A stretch of DNA of 64,000 nucleotides from contig NZ_JACARE010000003.1 of NCBI RefSeq assembly GCF_013386765.1, positions 80,782 to 144,781 of the forward strand. The letters run 5' to 3'. The position numbers and the translations under genes are program-made. The DNA is from Pseudomonas yamanorum. GTDB taxonomy: Bacteria > Pseudomonadota > Gammaproteobacteria > Pseudomonadales > Pseudomonadaceae. Of this stretch, positions 8,042-16,115 are shown in pieces. The notes beneath the pieces are model-generated. The model saw only the letters and a program-made list of their open reading frames with translations. It made no database searches and was not told the DNA's origin. Every line of letters starts with the position of its first letter. The first letter of the stretch is position 1.

Positions 8042-8773
8042 TTAAGCGGGCTGTTCTTGGTCCTTCAATATTCCGTAAATACCCATGAATTGAATATCCA
8101 AAAAGTCATTGTTTCGAATCAATGTGAGGATTTGATTTGGTCTGAACATCACCTGTCTAGCGTTAATAGAACCATCCCAAGTCTGAAACAAGAAATTTTC
8201 TGCGACTTTAAAATCAATACCCCACCAGTGTACAAATACATTTAGGAATGAAGTCATAACCTGAAGCGCCGCCTTGGCATCCTTATGAGTGTAGAGCTCT
8301 GGGTCATTACCTAGGAGCTTCGGCTTTGGGTCCTTTCCTTTCTTAAACTCTGTCTTTAGGGCAGTGTGGCTGATGGTGCCATCTTCGCCTGCTGCGGTTT
8401 CCACTGACATGGACCGGGTTGCGACTTTCGGATGAACCATAACATTTCGGTTTTTTATAAGGTTTTTAACCGCTTGAACGTAAGAGTCTCCGGCATCAAG
8501 GTGGTGATTTGTATGCCATTGAAGAACAAAATCAAATTTTTCTATTGTTGTGAATTTATCGATTTTCTCTCGCAAAACGCCTATCAATTCGATTGATTCA
8601 AGGAACGAATTAGCCGCCGCCTCGATTGCATAGTTCACAGACAATACTGAAGACTTTGCCAGCGCGCTATTTAGATCTGAGTCTTCGCATGCTGCTGCCG
8701 CCTCATATAGTAGAACGGCATCCGAGAAAATCAGCAAAAAGTTGTTTTGCGATAACGTTACTTCACGAATCAT
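8042..8773 (-). CDS. Unknown protein with HEPN-like RNxxxH motif, partner of the FRG gene
   Basis: A 243-residue, largely alpha-helical soluble protein. The start is ATG at 8773, chosen over a frame reaching 9073 because GGAGAGG lies directly upstream and the extension is low-complexity and in a different style. Around residue 107 the sequence LIKNRNVMVHPKVA has Arg-Asn-x3-His, the RX4-6H pattern of HEPN ribonucleases, after helices that could form a HEPN bundle. I do not recognise the family and the HEPN assignment is only a motif match. It is A/T-rich like the downstream FRG gene, 90 bp away, and the two are probably co-transcribed. Confidence 0.6.
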   Translation of the reverse strand: MIREVTLSQNNFLLIFSDAVLLYEAAAACEDSDLNSALAKSSVLSVNYAIEAAANSFLESIELIGVLREKIDKFTTIEKFDFVLQWHTNHHLDAGDSYVQAVKNLIKNRNVMVHPKVATRSMSVETAAGEDGTISHTALKTEFKKGKDPKPKLLGNDPELYTHKDAKAALQVMTSFLNVFVHWWGIDFKVAENFLFQTWDGSINARQVMFRPNQILTLIRNNDFLDIQFMGIYGILKDQEQPA

Positions 8774-9282
8774 ATTCCTCTCCTTATCTAGCTGGTAGAT
8801 GTCCTTGTGGCTCGTGCTGGTGGAGCGTAACACCCGCGCTACGTTGAGGTGATGAGTCAAATGCAGGTGCAAGATTGAAAAAATCCACACTCGTAAAAAA
8901 CCAGTCTGAAAAGCACTTATCCCCCTCCCGCCGACGGGGTTTGCGTCCTTTTTTTGTGCAAACCCGGATGTAGTGCAAACGAACCGGCAGCCCAGGCGGG
9001 CCGGGGCGTTCTGCGGGCGACCGGCAGTTTCACAGATTGCAAAGTTTTGAAGAGAAGTGCAGTGCGGTTGCACAGCGGTCCAGCAGACGACTACGAACGG
9101 GTCAGGGCTGGAGGCCCCGGTTTCGTTGGGTCGAAAATTTTAAAACATTCGAACCAGGCGGTTTTCAGAATCGCAATCGGTCGAAAGTGCACGTCATTGC
9201 AGTTACAGGGCGTGTCTCAGGATATGCAGGGAGCTGCCCGCCGGCTGGGCCTGGTAGGCTGATTACATGGGGGAGAGGGAAT
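8774..9282. other. Intergenic stretch with phage/satellite-like leader
   Basis: No gene is called. On the minus strand, open frames upstream of the HEPN-like gene (for example 8784-8978, reading ...GVTLHQHEPQGHLPAR) recall the short, often mis-annotated ash/Icd-type leaders of P4-like satellites; this resemblance is from memory and weak. Direct repeats TTTGCAC and GTGCAAA-type words cluster near 8955-8985. From about 9050 to 9280 I see nothing coding. Confidence 0.3.
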
Positions 9283-9639
9283 TCAAACTTTTGCAGCGGC
9301 GCCGCGTACATGAGGGAGGGCGCCGAGGCGTTCCAGGCGGGCGAATTCCGCTTCTACCAACGGGACCAGCAACTGGTTCAATGAGCCATAAAGTGTGTCG
9401 GCCTGATGTTGAGTCAGTCGTTTTACCGTGCCGGTCACGCCGCTGGCGCCGCACACGCAATCGGGATCAATCCCGAGGATGTCCAGCGCACCATCTATAT
9501 AGCCTCGCAGGTAGTCAGCGCGGTTGAACAGAATCAGGCTGGCCGGGCCTTTCAGGTAGTCCCAATGGACTTCCCACAGGGCGCCTTTCTTGATGACTTC
9601 AATTTTTGGAATGGGAGCGACGGAGCTGGGCTTTGTCAT
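9283..9639 (-). CDS. Unknown 118-residue protein
   Basis: A 118-residue soluble protein with no family that I recognise. The start ATG at 9639 has CGGAGAA nine bases upstream, a good ribosome site, and codon use is that of a Pseudomonas gene, so I accept it as real. The sequence has an N-terminal basic beta-like part (PKIEVIKKGALWEVHWDYL), two cysteines (DCVCG) in the middle and a leucine-rich helical C-terminus (LYGSLNQLLVPLVEAEFARL). It stands between an iteron-like repeat cluster and the FRG/HEPN-like pair, all in the same direction, and is probably part of the same mobile remnant. Confidence 0.55.
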   Translation of the reverse strand: MTKPSSVAPIPKIEVIKKGALWEVHWDYLKGPASLILFNRADYLRGYIDGALDILGIDPDCVCGASGVTGTVKRLTQHQADTLYGSLNQLLVPLVEAEFARLERLGALPHVRGAAAKV

Positions 9640-9734
9640 TGTGTTCTCCGGATTAAAGTCACGAAGCGAGAGCAGTCTGGTGGGGCGTGCCTAAACGGCT
9701 GCTGAAAACTTTTTCCATGTACACCCCCTCCTGA

Positions 9735-10002
9735 CACGTAAGTGGCGTCAGTGGGTCGAGAAACGCCTGAAAAGCCCCGGATTCATTGGGGGGCGTCACT
9801 TACAGTCACGTCGTCAAAAAGTGTAAGTCAGGAAAGAGGCTTTAAAAAACCCTTTAAAAACAGTAGGTTGAAAAATCCTTCACTTACAGTCACGAACTGT
9901 TCGGCACCGACACTGATTTGACAGTCTACTTACGGTTTAGAAATGGTTCTAAGCTGTTGAAATATAAGGGATAGAGATAGATAAAAAATCTCACTTACAC
10001 TT
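9735..10002. repeat. Iteron-like cluster of ACTTAC repeats
   Basis: At least five related words on both strands: TCACTTACAGTCACG at 9796-9810 and again, identical, at 9880-9894; TCACTTACAC at 9991-10000; CTACTTACGG near 9926-9935; and inverted forms CACGTAAGTGG at 9735-9745 and GTGTAAGTCA at 9821-9830. The spacing is irregular and the region between is A/T-rich. Such clusters are typical of replication-initiator or regulator binding; a replication origin of a phage satellite or plasmid-like element is the simplest guess. It lies directly downstream of a truncated reading frame. Confidence 0.55.
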
Positions 10003-10132
10003 CTTGCGCACTTTTGATGGGTGCACCGGAAAAAAATTCCCGTGTGTCGTAGGCGGGACGCTTGAGGGGTGGACACACTTCTGCGGCGTTCACTTTGGCG
10101 GGGTCTTGGCCAACCAGTACTGCCTCATCTCA
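9995..10132 (-). pseudogene. C-terminal fragment (44 codons) of an unknown gene
   Basis: On the minus strand, from a stop codon near 10133 to TAA at 9995-9997, a frame reads DEAVLVGQDPAKVNAAEV followed by CPPLKRPAYDTREFFSGAPI and KSAQEV, with the GC-ending codon preference of a real Pseudomonas gene. There is no start codon or ribosome site; upstream sequence has stops in this frame. I take it as the tail of a gene whose front was lost, perhaps when the neighbouring membrane-protein gene arrived. Because iteron-like repeats begin at its stop codon, a replication protein is possible but not shown. Confidence 0.45.
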
Positions 10133-10178
10133 ACGTTCGAGCTGATACCAAAACCCTGAAATACTCATCTGACAGTCA

Positions 10179-10997
10179 CTAATGTGGTGTCGCACGTTCA
10201 GTACGTTTTGAGATCCACCAAGCACATAAACCCCCGAGGATGAATAACGCTGGCAGCAAAACGGGCAACCCTAGCGAAAACGGAAGAAACGCTTCTATCT
10301 GGGCCTTCATGCCCCTAAGAATGAAAACGACTCCGGTTATTAAGGTGATACCTGTCATGCGGGCAAGTGAGCTAGATACGATGAGCCTCCGGCTCGCAAA
10401 TGCCATATACAAAAAGTAAAGGGTGATCATGCAGAGAGCCACAATAAGCGTCACCGCAATGCTAACGCGATTGGGCGCAGGTACGGATGAATCGACATAT
10501 TTTACCTCCTTAATACCTGCAATCCGCGCATGCGCTTCGAACTTAGGCGCCCCTCCCGATGTAAGGATTGTGAAGAAAACTGAGTCGTCGGGATTCACCA
10601 AATAAGGAGCGATCTTGGCCCGTTTGTCATCGACGGATATTTTTGCTGTGATGCCAGCAGGAATGGTTTCAGCGATCTGGGCAGTAACAACCGAGGCCTC
10701 ATTCTTCGTGAACAATTCGATTGGCGATTCAAACTCACTGCTTAGAATTGGTTTTGATCCATCATTCACTACCTCAAAAAGCGAGAGATAAGGACGATCG
10801 ATATTATGTCCGTCTAGGGTAACCTGGAGGTCTTTGATGCCTGCTTTCGGGCCTAGCTGAAGGGTCGTCGAAGACGAGAGTTTGACTGAAATAGACCGCG
10901 CTTCTTGGCTGGATTGCCAGAGGACAGGGATTAGCGCGCAAACAAGCGTGACTAAAAACATCACAATATATTTCCAGTCGATCGCCTTCCAGTTCAT
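10179..10997 (-). CDS. Unknown membrane protein
   Basis: A 272-residue integral membrane protein of no family that I recognise. One N-terminal membrane segment (YIVMFLVTLVCALIPVLW, residues about 10-27) is followed by a roughly 140-residue extracytoplasmic beta-rich domain, then three hydrophobic segments near residues 180-200, 213-230 and 240-262, and a basic tail. The ATG at 10997 lacks a strong ribosome site. It lies alone between the mobile remnant and tRNA-Thr, on the same strand as both. Codon use is somewhat A/T-richer than core genes, suggesting acquired DNA. No function is proposed. Confidence 0.6.
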   Translation of the reverse strand: MNWKAIDWKYIVMFLVTLVCALIPVLWQSSQEARSISVKLSSSTTLQLGPKAGIKDLQVTLDGHNIDRPYLSLFEVVNDGSKPILSSEFESPIELFTKNEASVVTAQIAETIPAGITAKISVDDKRAKIAPYLVNPDDSVFFTILTSGGAPKFEAHARIAGIKEVKYVDSSVPAPNRVSIAVTLIVALCMITLYFLYMAFASRRLIVSSSLARMTGITLITGVVFILRGMKAQIEAFLPFSLGLPVLLPALFILGGLCAWWISKRTERATPH

Positions 10998-11042
10998 CGC
11001 GTCATTCCGTTGTTACGTGACTTGTTACGTTTAGCAGACAAA

Positions 11043-11075
11043 CAAAAGCCCCGCATCACTGCGAGGCTTTGTTTT
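11043..11075 (-). terminator. Terminator of tRNA-Thr
   Basis: AAAGCCCCGCA and TGCGAGGCTTT pair with one mismatch around a short loop; on the minus strand a run of T follows. It lies just 3' of tRNA-Thr. Confidence 0.75.
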
Positions 11076-11078
11076 GTA

Positions 11079-11154
<76 letters not shown>

Positions 11155-11439
11155 GTGTTAGGGCGACGATTATAGCGATTGGCAAGCTTCTGTAAACCCC
11201 TGAATTCTGACTATTTTTGCAACCGCCCGGGTTTTTTCTGCTCGGCCTCGTTTCAACCACCCAAACCCCGCAAATCCCATGCGCTGGATCACTGGAAAAG
11301 GTCTGTGCGTAGTGGCAACATGCCACTCATCATCAGCCGTCCCAGAGATGAAGGGGCGCTCCAACGAACCATCGGCATCTATCAGGATCAATCCTGAGCG
11401 CGTTCGCGCGACGAATGCACTCATATAAGGAAGCACCAC

Positions 11440-11850
11440 GTGAAACGGAATCTCTCCCTGGCTCTGATCGTCCTGGCCGCCACCCTCGGTGGCTGCGCCG
11501 CCTACAAGCCAGCCAACGACCCGGCCCTTGTCGGCCAATGGAAAGGCCTGCGCGCAGAAAGCGGCAAGTGCCAGTTCCTGTCCTGGAACAATAACCTCAA
11601 GCCCGACGGCCGTTTCACCATCACGTTTTTCCGTGATGCGCAGCAAACCCAGCCGATTCAAACCGAGAAAGGCACCTGGTCTGCGGCTAATGGCAAGAAT
11701 GAGTTGAGAACGGATGGCGTGCGTACGCCTGATATCTACACCTACAAGATGGTCGACACCGACACGGTTCATTACGTGAGTGTGGCGGCGGACCCGACTG
11801 GCGATTGCCAGGAGGATTATGAGTTCACCGAGCACCGTATTCGCGGTTAA
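11440..11850 (+). CDS. Small lipoprotein
   Basis: A 136-residue predicted outer- or inner-membrane lipoprotein. It starts at GTG (11440), supported by AAGGAA about 10 nt upstream. A lipoprotein signal (ALIVLAATLGGCAAY) gives Cys near residue 19 as the lipidation site. The mature part (DPALVGQWKGLRAESGKCQF, then KPDGRFTITFF and KGTWSAANGK) looks like a small beta-rich domain of the lipocalin-like kind with two more cysteines that could form a disulfide. I do not recognise a named family. It is monocistronic, between tRNA-Thr and a REPIN. Confidence 0.75.
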   Translation: MKRNLSLALIVLAATLGGCAAYKPANDPALVGQWKGLRAESGKCQFLSWNNNLKPDGRFTITFFRDAQQTQPIQTEKGTWSAANGKNELRTDGVRTPDIYTYKMVDTDTVHYVSVAADPTGDCQEDYEFTEHRIRG

Positions 11851-11875
11851 AGCGATTTAGCTTCAGATGAGATTT

Positions 11876-11971
11876 TGTGGCGAGGGAGCTTGCTCCCGCT
11901 GGAGTGCGCAGCGCTCCCACTGTTTTTTGGGGCTGCTTCGCAGCCCAGCGGGAGCAAGCTCCCTCGCCACA
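11876..11971. repeat. REPIN (GAGGGAGCTTGCTCCC type)
   Basis: Two facing REP arms, TGTGGCGAGGGAGCTTGCTC at the left and its reverse complement at the right, enclose a short spacer that itself has an inverted GGGCTGC/GCAGCCC. This is a different REP sequence class from the TGTGGGAGC elements elsewhere in the window. Confidence 0.85.
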
Positions 11972-11989
11972 GGTTTGTTGCTCACGCTG

Positions 11990-12226
11990 TTAGCTGCCTT
12001 CATTGCACGAGTCCGCAAACTTCATGTACTCAAACACGCGCTTCTGGCCATGGGAATCCAGGTAAGTCATCCGCGCATTCACCACGCCACACGCGGCACC
12101 ACCATCGTCCACCGTCGACAGCACTTGCTGAATATCCAGCTTTTGGCTGGCCTCGGCGTGGGCTGAAAAGGCGGCAATGTTGAGCAAGGCAAACAGGCTG
12201 CTGGCGATGAAGGTGGTCCGGTTCAT
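11990..12226 (-). CDS. DUF2790 small exported protein
   Basis: A 78-residue protein with a signal peptide (MNRTTFIASSLFALLNIAAF, cleavage after SAHA) and a mature region of about 55 residues matching DUF2790: YGMxLDI-like LDIQQVLSTVDDG, then CGVVNARMTYLDSHGQ and the closing EYMKFADSC. Two conserved cysteines likely form a disulfide in the periplasm. Function is unknown. The ATG at 12226 was chosen because AGAGGA lies nine bases upstream and the signal peptide begins there, rather than the longer frame to 12352. Confidence 0.85.
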   Translation of the reverse strand: MNRTTFIASSLFALLNIAAFSAHAEASQKLDIQQVLSTVDDGGAACGVVNARMTYLDSHGQKRVFEYMKFADSCNEGS

Positions 12227-12664
12227 GGGGTGTCCTCTGGGGTTCAATAGGTGATGTGTTTCGTTGGAGCCTATTGAGCGCCCGGGAGGTATCCGGCCTG
12301 TGTCATGCACCCCGGCCTTTTGCCTCGCCATGTATTGAGAGGGGAATTGCATACAACTTGATACATAAACCCGACCGTTAGAGGGATTAGTCGGTCAGGC
12401 CTTTTGCTTAGATGTTTTCGGCATAACGACCATCGGTTTTCCCTTGAATAAGGCGAGCCTTTACGTATTCTGTTTCGAAATATTAAGCGTCAGATTAATA
12501 GCGGAATCGTTTAATCGCTTTTATGGCGCGCTGAGGGTTAATCACTTAGTTGTAATTTGATTTGTCAGCTAAGCAGGTTTTCCTGACCAGCCGGCCAGCA
12601 ATTTTACCAATAAAGCATCACAACCTTTTGATCTTCAAGAAAATGGTAAAAAAATCAAAAATAA
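12227..12664. other. Long AT-rich intergenic region upstream of the wss operon
   Basis: About 440 bp without a gene, clearly A/T-richer than its surroundings from 12410 on. A weak inverted pair GACCG/CGGTC (12373-12396) is present near its start. Together with the next 180 bp it forms the wss control region; an A/T-rich upstream region of this size is typical where nucleoid proteins and multiple regulators act, which is inference here. Confidence 0.5.
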
Positions 12665-12678
12665 GTCAAAAAATCGAC
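12665..12678 (+). promoter_or_regulatory. FleQ-box-like site upstream of wssA
   Basis: GTCAAAAAATCGAC matches the FleQ box of Pseudomonas aeruginosa pel (GTCAATAAATTGAC) at 12 of 14 positions. FleQ is a c-di-GMP-responsive regulator of exopolysaccharide genes. An equivalent site with 13 of 14 matches lies at the same distance from the wssJ promoter. Confidence 0.55.
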
Positions 12679-12723
12679 ACAATGCCACTCGTCGGAAAGA
12701 ATTAATCCAAAAGCATCAAAATA

Positions 12724-12752
12724 CTGACACCATCAATCTGATATCACAGAAT
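12724..12752 (+). promoter_or_regulatory. Sigma70-like promoter of wssA
   Basis: CTGACA (-35) and CAGAAT (-10) are separated by 17 bp, giving a leader of roughly 88 nt. The same elements with the same 17-bp spacing occur upstream of wssJ in otherwise diverged sequence, which supports function. Confidence 0.55.
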
Positions 12753-12782
12753 GCCGCCTGCCAACACATAACTAGAAATACC

Positions 12783-12812
12783 AAGGTCAGCCTTATGCGC
12801 TGACCTTTTTAT
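12783..12812 (+). terminator. Terminator-like hairpin in the wssA leader
   Basis: AAGGTCAGC and GCTGACCTT pair perfectly around loop CTTATGC and run into TTTT, about 35 nt before the wssA start and downstream of the predicted promoter. It has the form of an intrinsic terminator inside the leader, so read-through may be regulated. The wssJ leader has a degraded version at the same place. Confidence 0.65.
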
Positions 12813-12846
12813 CGCCTTTAAAGCTATTAATCGGGGAGGGCCGTGG

Positions 12847-13899
12847 GTGAGTCGCGCAGACGATATTTCAAAACTATTCAATAAGCTGGGCGCCAATCCA
12901 AATGGCTACCGGGAGTTGCAGGCCGTCCACGATTATCTTGAGGATGATGTGGTCGTCGAGCGTTTCGACGCCGTGCCCACCCCCGTCAAGGCCGCTTCTC
13001 CGGTCGTCCGGGATGAGCCGCCGTCGGCGCCATTGCTGCGTTTGCTCGAGGAGTTGACCCAGGCCGAAGCCGGTCACGTGCAGCCACCCGAAGTGGTGGA
13101 AGGGCCGACGGGTGAGGTGTACTCGGAGCAATCGTCGCCCAAGGTGATTGTGGTGGTGTCGCTAAAAGGCGGCGTCGGCCGCAGCACGCTGACCGCCGCC
13201 ATCGCCAGCGGCTTGCAGCGTCAAGGTCGCCCGGCGCTGGCGCTGGACCTGGACCCGCAAAACGCCCTGCGTCATCACTTGTGCCTGGGCCTGAATCTGC
13301 CCGGCATCGGTGCGGCGAGTTTGAGCAATGAGTCGTGGGAAGGCCTGTCTGAGCGTGGCTTTGCCGGTTGCCGGCTGGTGGCGTTCGGTGAGACCAACAA
13401 CGAACAGCAACAAAATCTCAATCGCTGGCTGGGCGAAGAAACCGAATGGCTGCCCAAGCATCTGGCCGGCCTGCGCCTGAATGGCCAGGACACGCTAGTG
13501 ATCGACGTGCCCGCCGGCAACACGGTGTACCTGCATCAGGCCATGGCCCTGGCCGATGTGGTGTTGGTGGCGGTGCAGGCGGACGTCTCGTCATTCAGCA
13601 CCCTGGCCCAGATGGACAGTGTGCTGGCGCCGTACCTTGAGCGCGCAAAGCCGCCACAGCGTTACTACGTGATCAACCAACTCGACGGCGCCCACCGCTT
13701 CAGCCTGGACATGGCCGAAGTGTTCAAGGCGCGCCTGGGCGATGCACTGCTCGGCACGGTCCACCGTGACCCGGCGTTCAGCGAAGCCCAGGCCTACGGC
13801 CGCGATCCCCTCGACCCTACCGTCAACAGTCTCGGCTGCCAGGACATTCATGCCCTGTGCCGCACGCTGCTCGAACGCATCGATTCGGACCTTCCATGA
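12847..13899 (+). CDS. wssA: WssA, MinD/BcsQ-like ATPase of cellulose synthesis
   Basis: A 350-residue MinD/ParA-family ATPase that opens the cellulose operon and is thought to localise or organise the synthase. Residues about 3-35 (RADDISKLFNKLGANPNGY) resemble the short BcsR/BcsP-type motif; a linker follows, then the ATPase domain with KGGVGRST near residue 106, where the P-loop Lys is Arg, the LDLDPQNAL block (A'), and IDVPAGNT (switch II). The start is GTG at 12847, with GGGGAGGG as ribosome site. It overlaps wssB by four bases. A paralogue, wssJ, ends the operon. Confidence 0.93.
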   Translation: MSRADDISKLFNKLGANPNGYRELQAVHDYLEDDVVVERFDAVPTPVKAASPVVRDEPPSAPLLRLLEELTQAEAGHVQPPEVVEGPTGEVYSEQSSPKVIVVVSLKGGVGRSTLTAAIASGLQRQGRPALALDLDPQNALRHHLCLGLNLPGIGAASLSNESWEGLSERGFAGCRLVAFGETNNEQQQNLNRWLGEETEWLPKHLAGLRLNGQDTLVIDVPAGNTVYLHQAMALADVVLVAVQADVSSFSTLAQMDSVLAPYLERAKPPQRYYVINQLDGAHRFSLDMAEVFKARLGDALLGTVHRDPAFSEAQAYGRDPLDPTVNSLGCQDIHALCRTLLERIDSDLP

Positions 13900-16115
13900 C
13901 CGACACTACGTCCTCTACGCCCCACACCCCGGGGCGCACTGAACAGCGCCTGGACGCCGCGATTTCGCGCTTCAACCGCTGGCCCGATGCGCTACGCAAA
14001 GTGCTGGTGGTGATCAGTTGCGTGATCGGCACCCTGTTGCTGGTGAGCATCGTCAGCGCGCCGCTGGACCTCTACAGCCAGTGCCTGTTTGCGGCTGTGT
14101 GCTTCCTCGCGGTGCTGGTGCTGCGCAAGATTCCCGGGCGCATGGCGATCCTCGCGCTGGTGGTGTTGTCGCTGGTGGCGTCGCTGCGCTACATGTACTG
14201 GCGCCTGACCTCCACCCTGGGCTTTGAAACCTGGCTGGACATGCTCTTCGGCTATGGCCTGGTGCTCGCCGAATTGTACGCGCTGGTGGTGCTGATCTTC
14301 GGCTACGTGCAAACCGCCTGGCCGCTGCGTCGCGAGCCGGTGTGGCTCAAGACGGAGCCGTCGGAGTGGCCCACTGTCGATGTGTTCATCCCGACCTATA
14401 ACGAGGCGTTGAGCATCGTCAAACTGACCATCTTCGCCGCCCAGGCGATGGACTGGCCCAAGGACAAGCTGCGGGTCCACGTACTCGACGATGGCCGTCG
14501 CGATGACTTCCGTGATTTCTGCCGCAAGATCGGCGTGAACTACATCCGCCGCGACAACAATTTCCACGCCAAAGCCGGCAACCTCAATGAAGCGTTGAAG
14601 ATCACCGACGGCGAATACATCGCGCTGTTCGACGCCGACCACGTGCCGACCCGTTCCTTCTTGCAGGTCAGCCTCGGCTGGTTCCTCAAAGACCCCAAGC
14701 TGGCGATGCTGCAAACGCCGCACTTCTTCTTTTCGCCCGACCCGTTTGAAAAGAACCTCGACACCTTCCGCGCCGTGCCCAACGAGGGCGAACTGTTCTA
14801 CGGCCTGGTGCAGGACGGCAACGACCTGTGGAACGCCACCTTCTTCTGCGGTTCGTGTGCGGTGATTCGCCGTAAGCCGTTGCTGGAAATCGGCGGCGTG
14901 GCCGTCGAGACCGTGACCGAAGACGCTCACACCGCGCTCAAGCTCAACCGTCTGGGCTACAACACCGCTTACCTGGCAATCCCGCAGGCTGCGGGCCTGG
15001 CCACTGAAAGCCTGTCGCGCCATATCAACCAGCGTATTCGCTGGGCGCGGGGCATGGCGCAGATTTTCCGCACCGACAACCCGCTGCTGGGCAAAGGCCT
15101 GAAGTGGGGCCAGCGCATCTGCTACGCCAACGCCATGCTGCACTTCTTCTATGGCTTGCCGCGGCTGGTGTTCCTCACCGCACCGCTGGCCTACCTGATT
15201 TTCGGCGCGCAGATCTTCCACGCTTCGGCGCTGATGATCGTCGCCTATGTATTGCCCCACCTGGTGCATTCGAGCCTGACCAACTCGCGGATCCAGGGGC
15301 GCTTCCGCCACTCGTTCTGGAACGAGGTCTACGAGACCGTGCTGGCCTGGTACATCCTGCCGCCAGTGCTGGTGGCGCTGGTCAACCCTAAGGCCGGTGG
15401 CTTCAACGTCACCGACAAGGGCGGGATCATCGACAAGCAATTCTTCGACTGGAAACTCGCGCGGCCGTACCTGGTACTGCTGGCGGTGAACCTGGTCGGG
15501 CTGGGCTTCGGTCTCTATCAGTTGATCTGGGGCGATGAGTCCACCGCGGTCACCGTGGCAATCAACCTGACCTGGACCCTCTACAACCTGATCATCACCA
15601 GCGCTGCAGTGGCGGTGGCTTCGGAGGCGCGGCAAGTGCGTTCCGAGCCGCGGGTCAGCGCAAAATTGCCGGTCAGCGTGATCTGCGCCGACGGCCGTGT
15701 GCTCAAGGGCACCACTCAGGATTTCTCGCAAAACGGCTTCGGCCTGATCCTCGCCGACGGGCACCAGATTGCCCAGGGCGAACCGGTGCAGTTGGTGCTG
15801 TCGCGCAATGGTCTGGACAGCCTGTTCCAGGCGCGGGTGGTGTTCAGCAAGGGCGCGCAGATTGGCGCGCAATTCGATGCACTGTCCCTGCGCCAGCAAA
15901 GCGAACTGGTACGCCTGACGTTTTCCCGCGCCGACACCTGGGCCGCCAGTTGGGGCGCCGGCCAGCCCGATACACCGTTGTCTGCCCTGCGTGAAGTCGG
16001 TGCCATCGGCATCGGCGGCCTGTTTACCCTGGGCCGCGCCACGCTGCATGAATTGCGTCTGGCGCTGCGCCGCACTCCCTCACAACCGCTCGATACGCTG
16101 ATGGACAAGCCATGA
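13896..16115 (+). CDS. wssB: WssB, cellulose synthase catalytic subunit (BcsA)
   Basis: A 739-residue GT2 processive glycosyltransferase that polymerises UDP-glucose into beta-1,4-glucan and threads it through the inner membrane. Visible motifs: N-terminal membrane segments, LDDG near residue 197, FDADH near 244, VTEDAHT near 340 (general base Asp), QRIRWARG near 378 (QxxRW), C-terminal membrane helices, and a PilZ domain with RSEPR near 582 and DFSQNGFG near 608, so it is activated by c-di-GMP. ATG at 13896 overlaps the wssA stop (ATGA); the upstream frame extension lies inside wssA. Length is slightly below E. coli BcsA. Confidence 0.97.
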   Translation: MTDTTSSTPHTPGRTEQRLDAAISRFNRWPDALRKVLVVISCVIGTLLLVSIVSAPLDLYSQCLFAAVCFLAVLVLRKIPGRMAILALVVLSLVASLRYMYWRLTSTLGFETWLDMLFGYGLVLAELYALVVLIFGYVQTAWPLRREPVWLKTEPSEWPTVDVFIPTYNEALSIVKLTIFAAQAMDWPKDKLRVHVLDDGRRDDFRDFCRKIGVNYIRRDNNFHAKAGNLNEALKITDGEYIALFDADHVPTRSFLQVSLGWFLKDPKLAMLQTPHFFFSPDPFEKNLDTFRAVPNEGELFYGLVQDGNDLWNATFFCGSCAVIRRKPLLEIGGVAVETVTEDAHTALKLNRLGYNTAYLAIPQAAGLATESLSRHINQRIRWARGMAQIFRTDNPLLGKGLKWGQRICYANAMLHFFYGLPRLVFLTAPLAYLIFGAQIFHASALMIVAYVLPHLVHSSLTNSRIQGRFRHSFWNEVYETVLAWYILPPVLVALVNPKAGGFNVTDKGGIIDKQFFDWKLARPYLVLLAVNLVGLGFGLYQLIWGDESTAVTVAINLTWTLYNLIITSAAVAVASEARQVRSEPRVSAKLPVSVICADGRVLKGTTQDFSQNGFGLILADGHQIAQGEPVQLVLSRNGLDSLFQARVVFSKGAQIGAQFDALSLRQQSELVRLTFSRADTWAASWGAGQPDTPLSALREVGAIGIGGLFTLGRATLHELRLALRRTPSQPLDTLMDKP

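Noticed and set aside
8774-9073. Longer N-terminus of the HEPN-like protein (start at 9073)
   Set aside because: A strong ribosome site precedes ATG 8773 and the extension is compositionally different.
11170-11835. A 221-codon frame antisense to the small lipoprotein gene
   Set aside because: The lipoprotein has a clear lipobox and ribosome site; the antisense frame has neither and crosses the intergenic region.
13992-16049. A 685-codon open frame antisense to wssB (and a 906-codon frame antisense to wssC, 15716-18436; a 723-codon frame antisense to the asmA-like gene)
   Set aside because: They lie opposite strongly supported genes and have the Ala/Gly/His/Gln-rich composition typical of antisense frames in GC-rich DNA; no ribosome sites or families.
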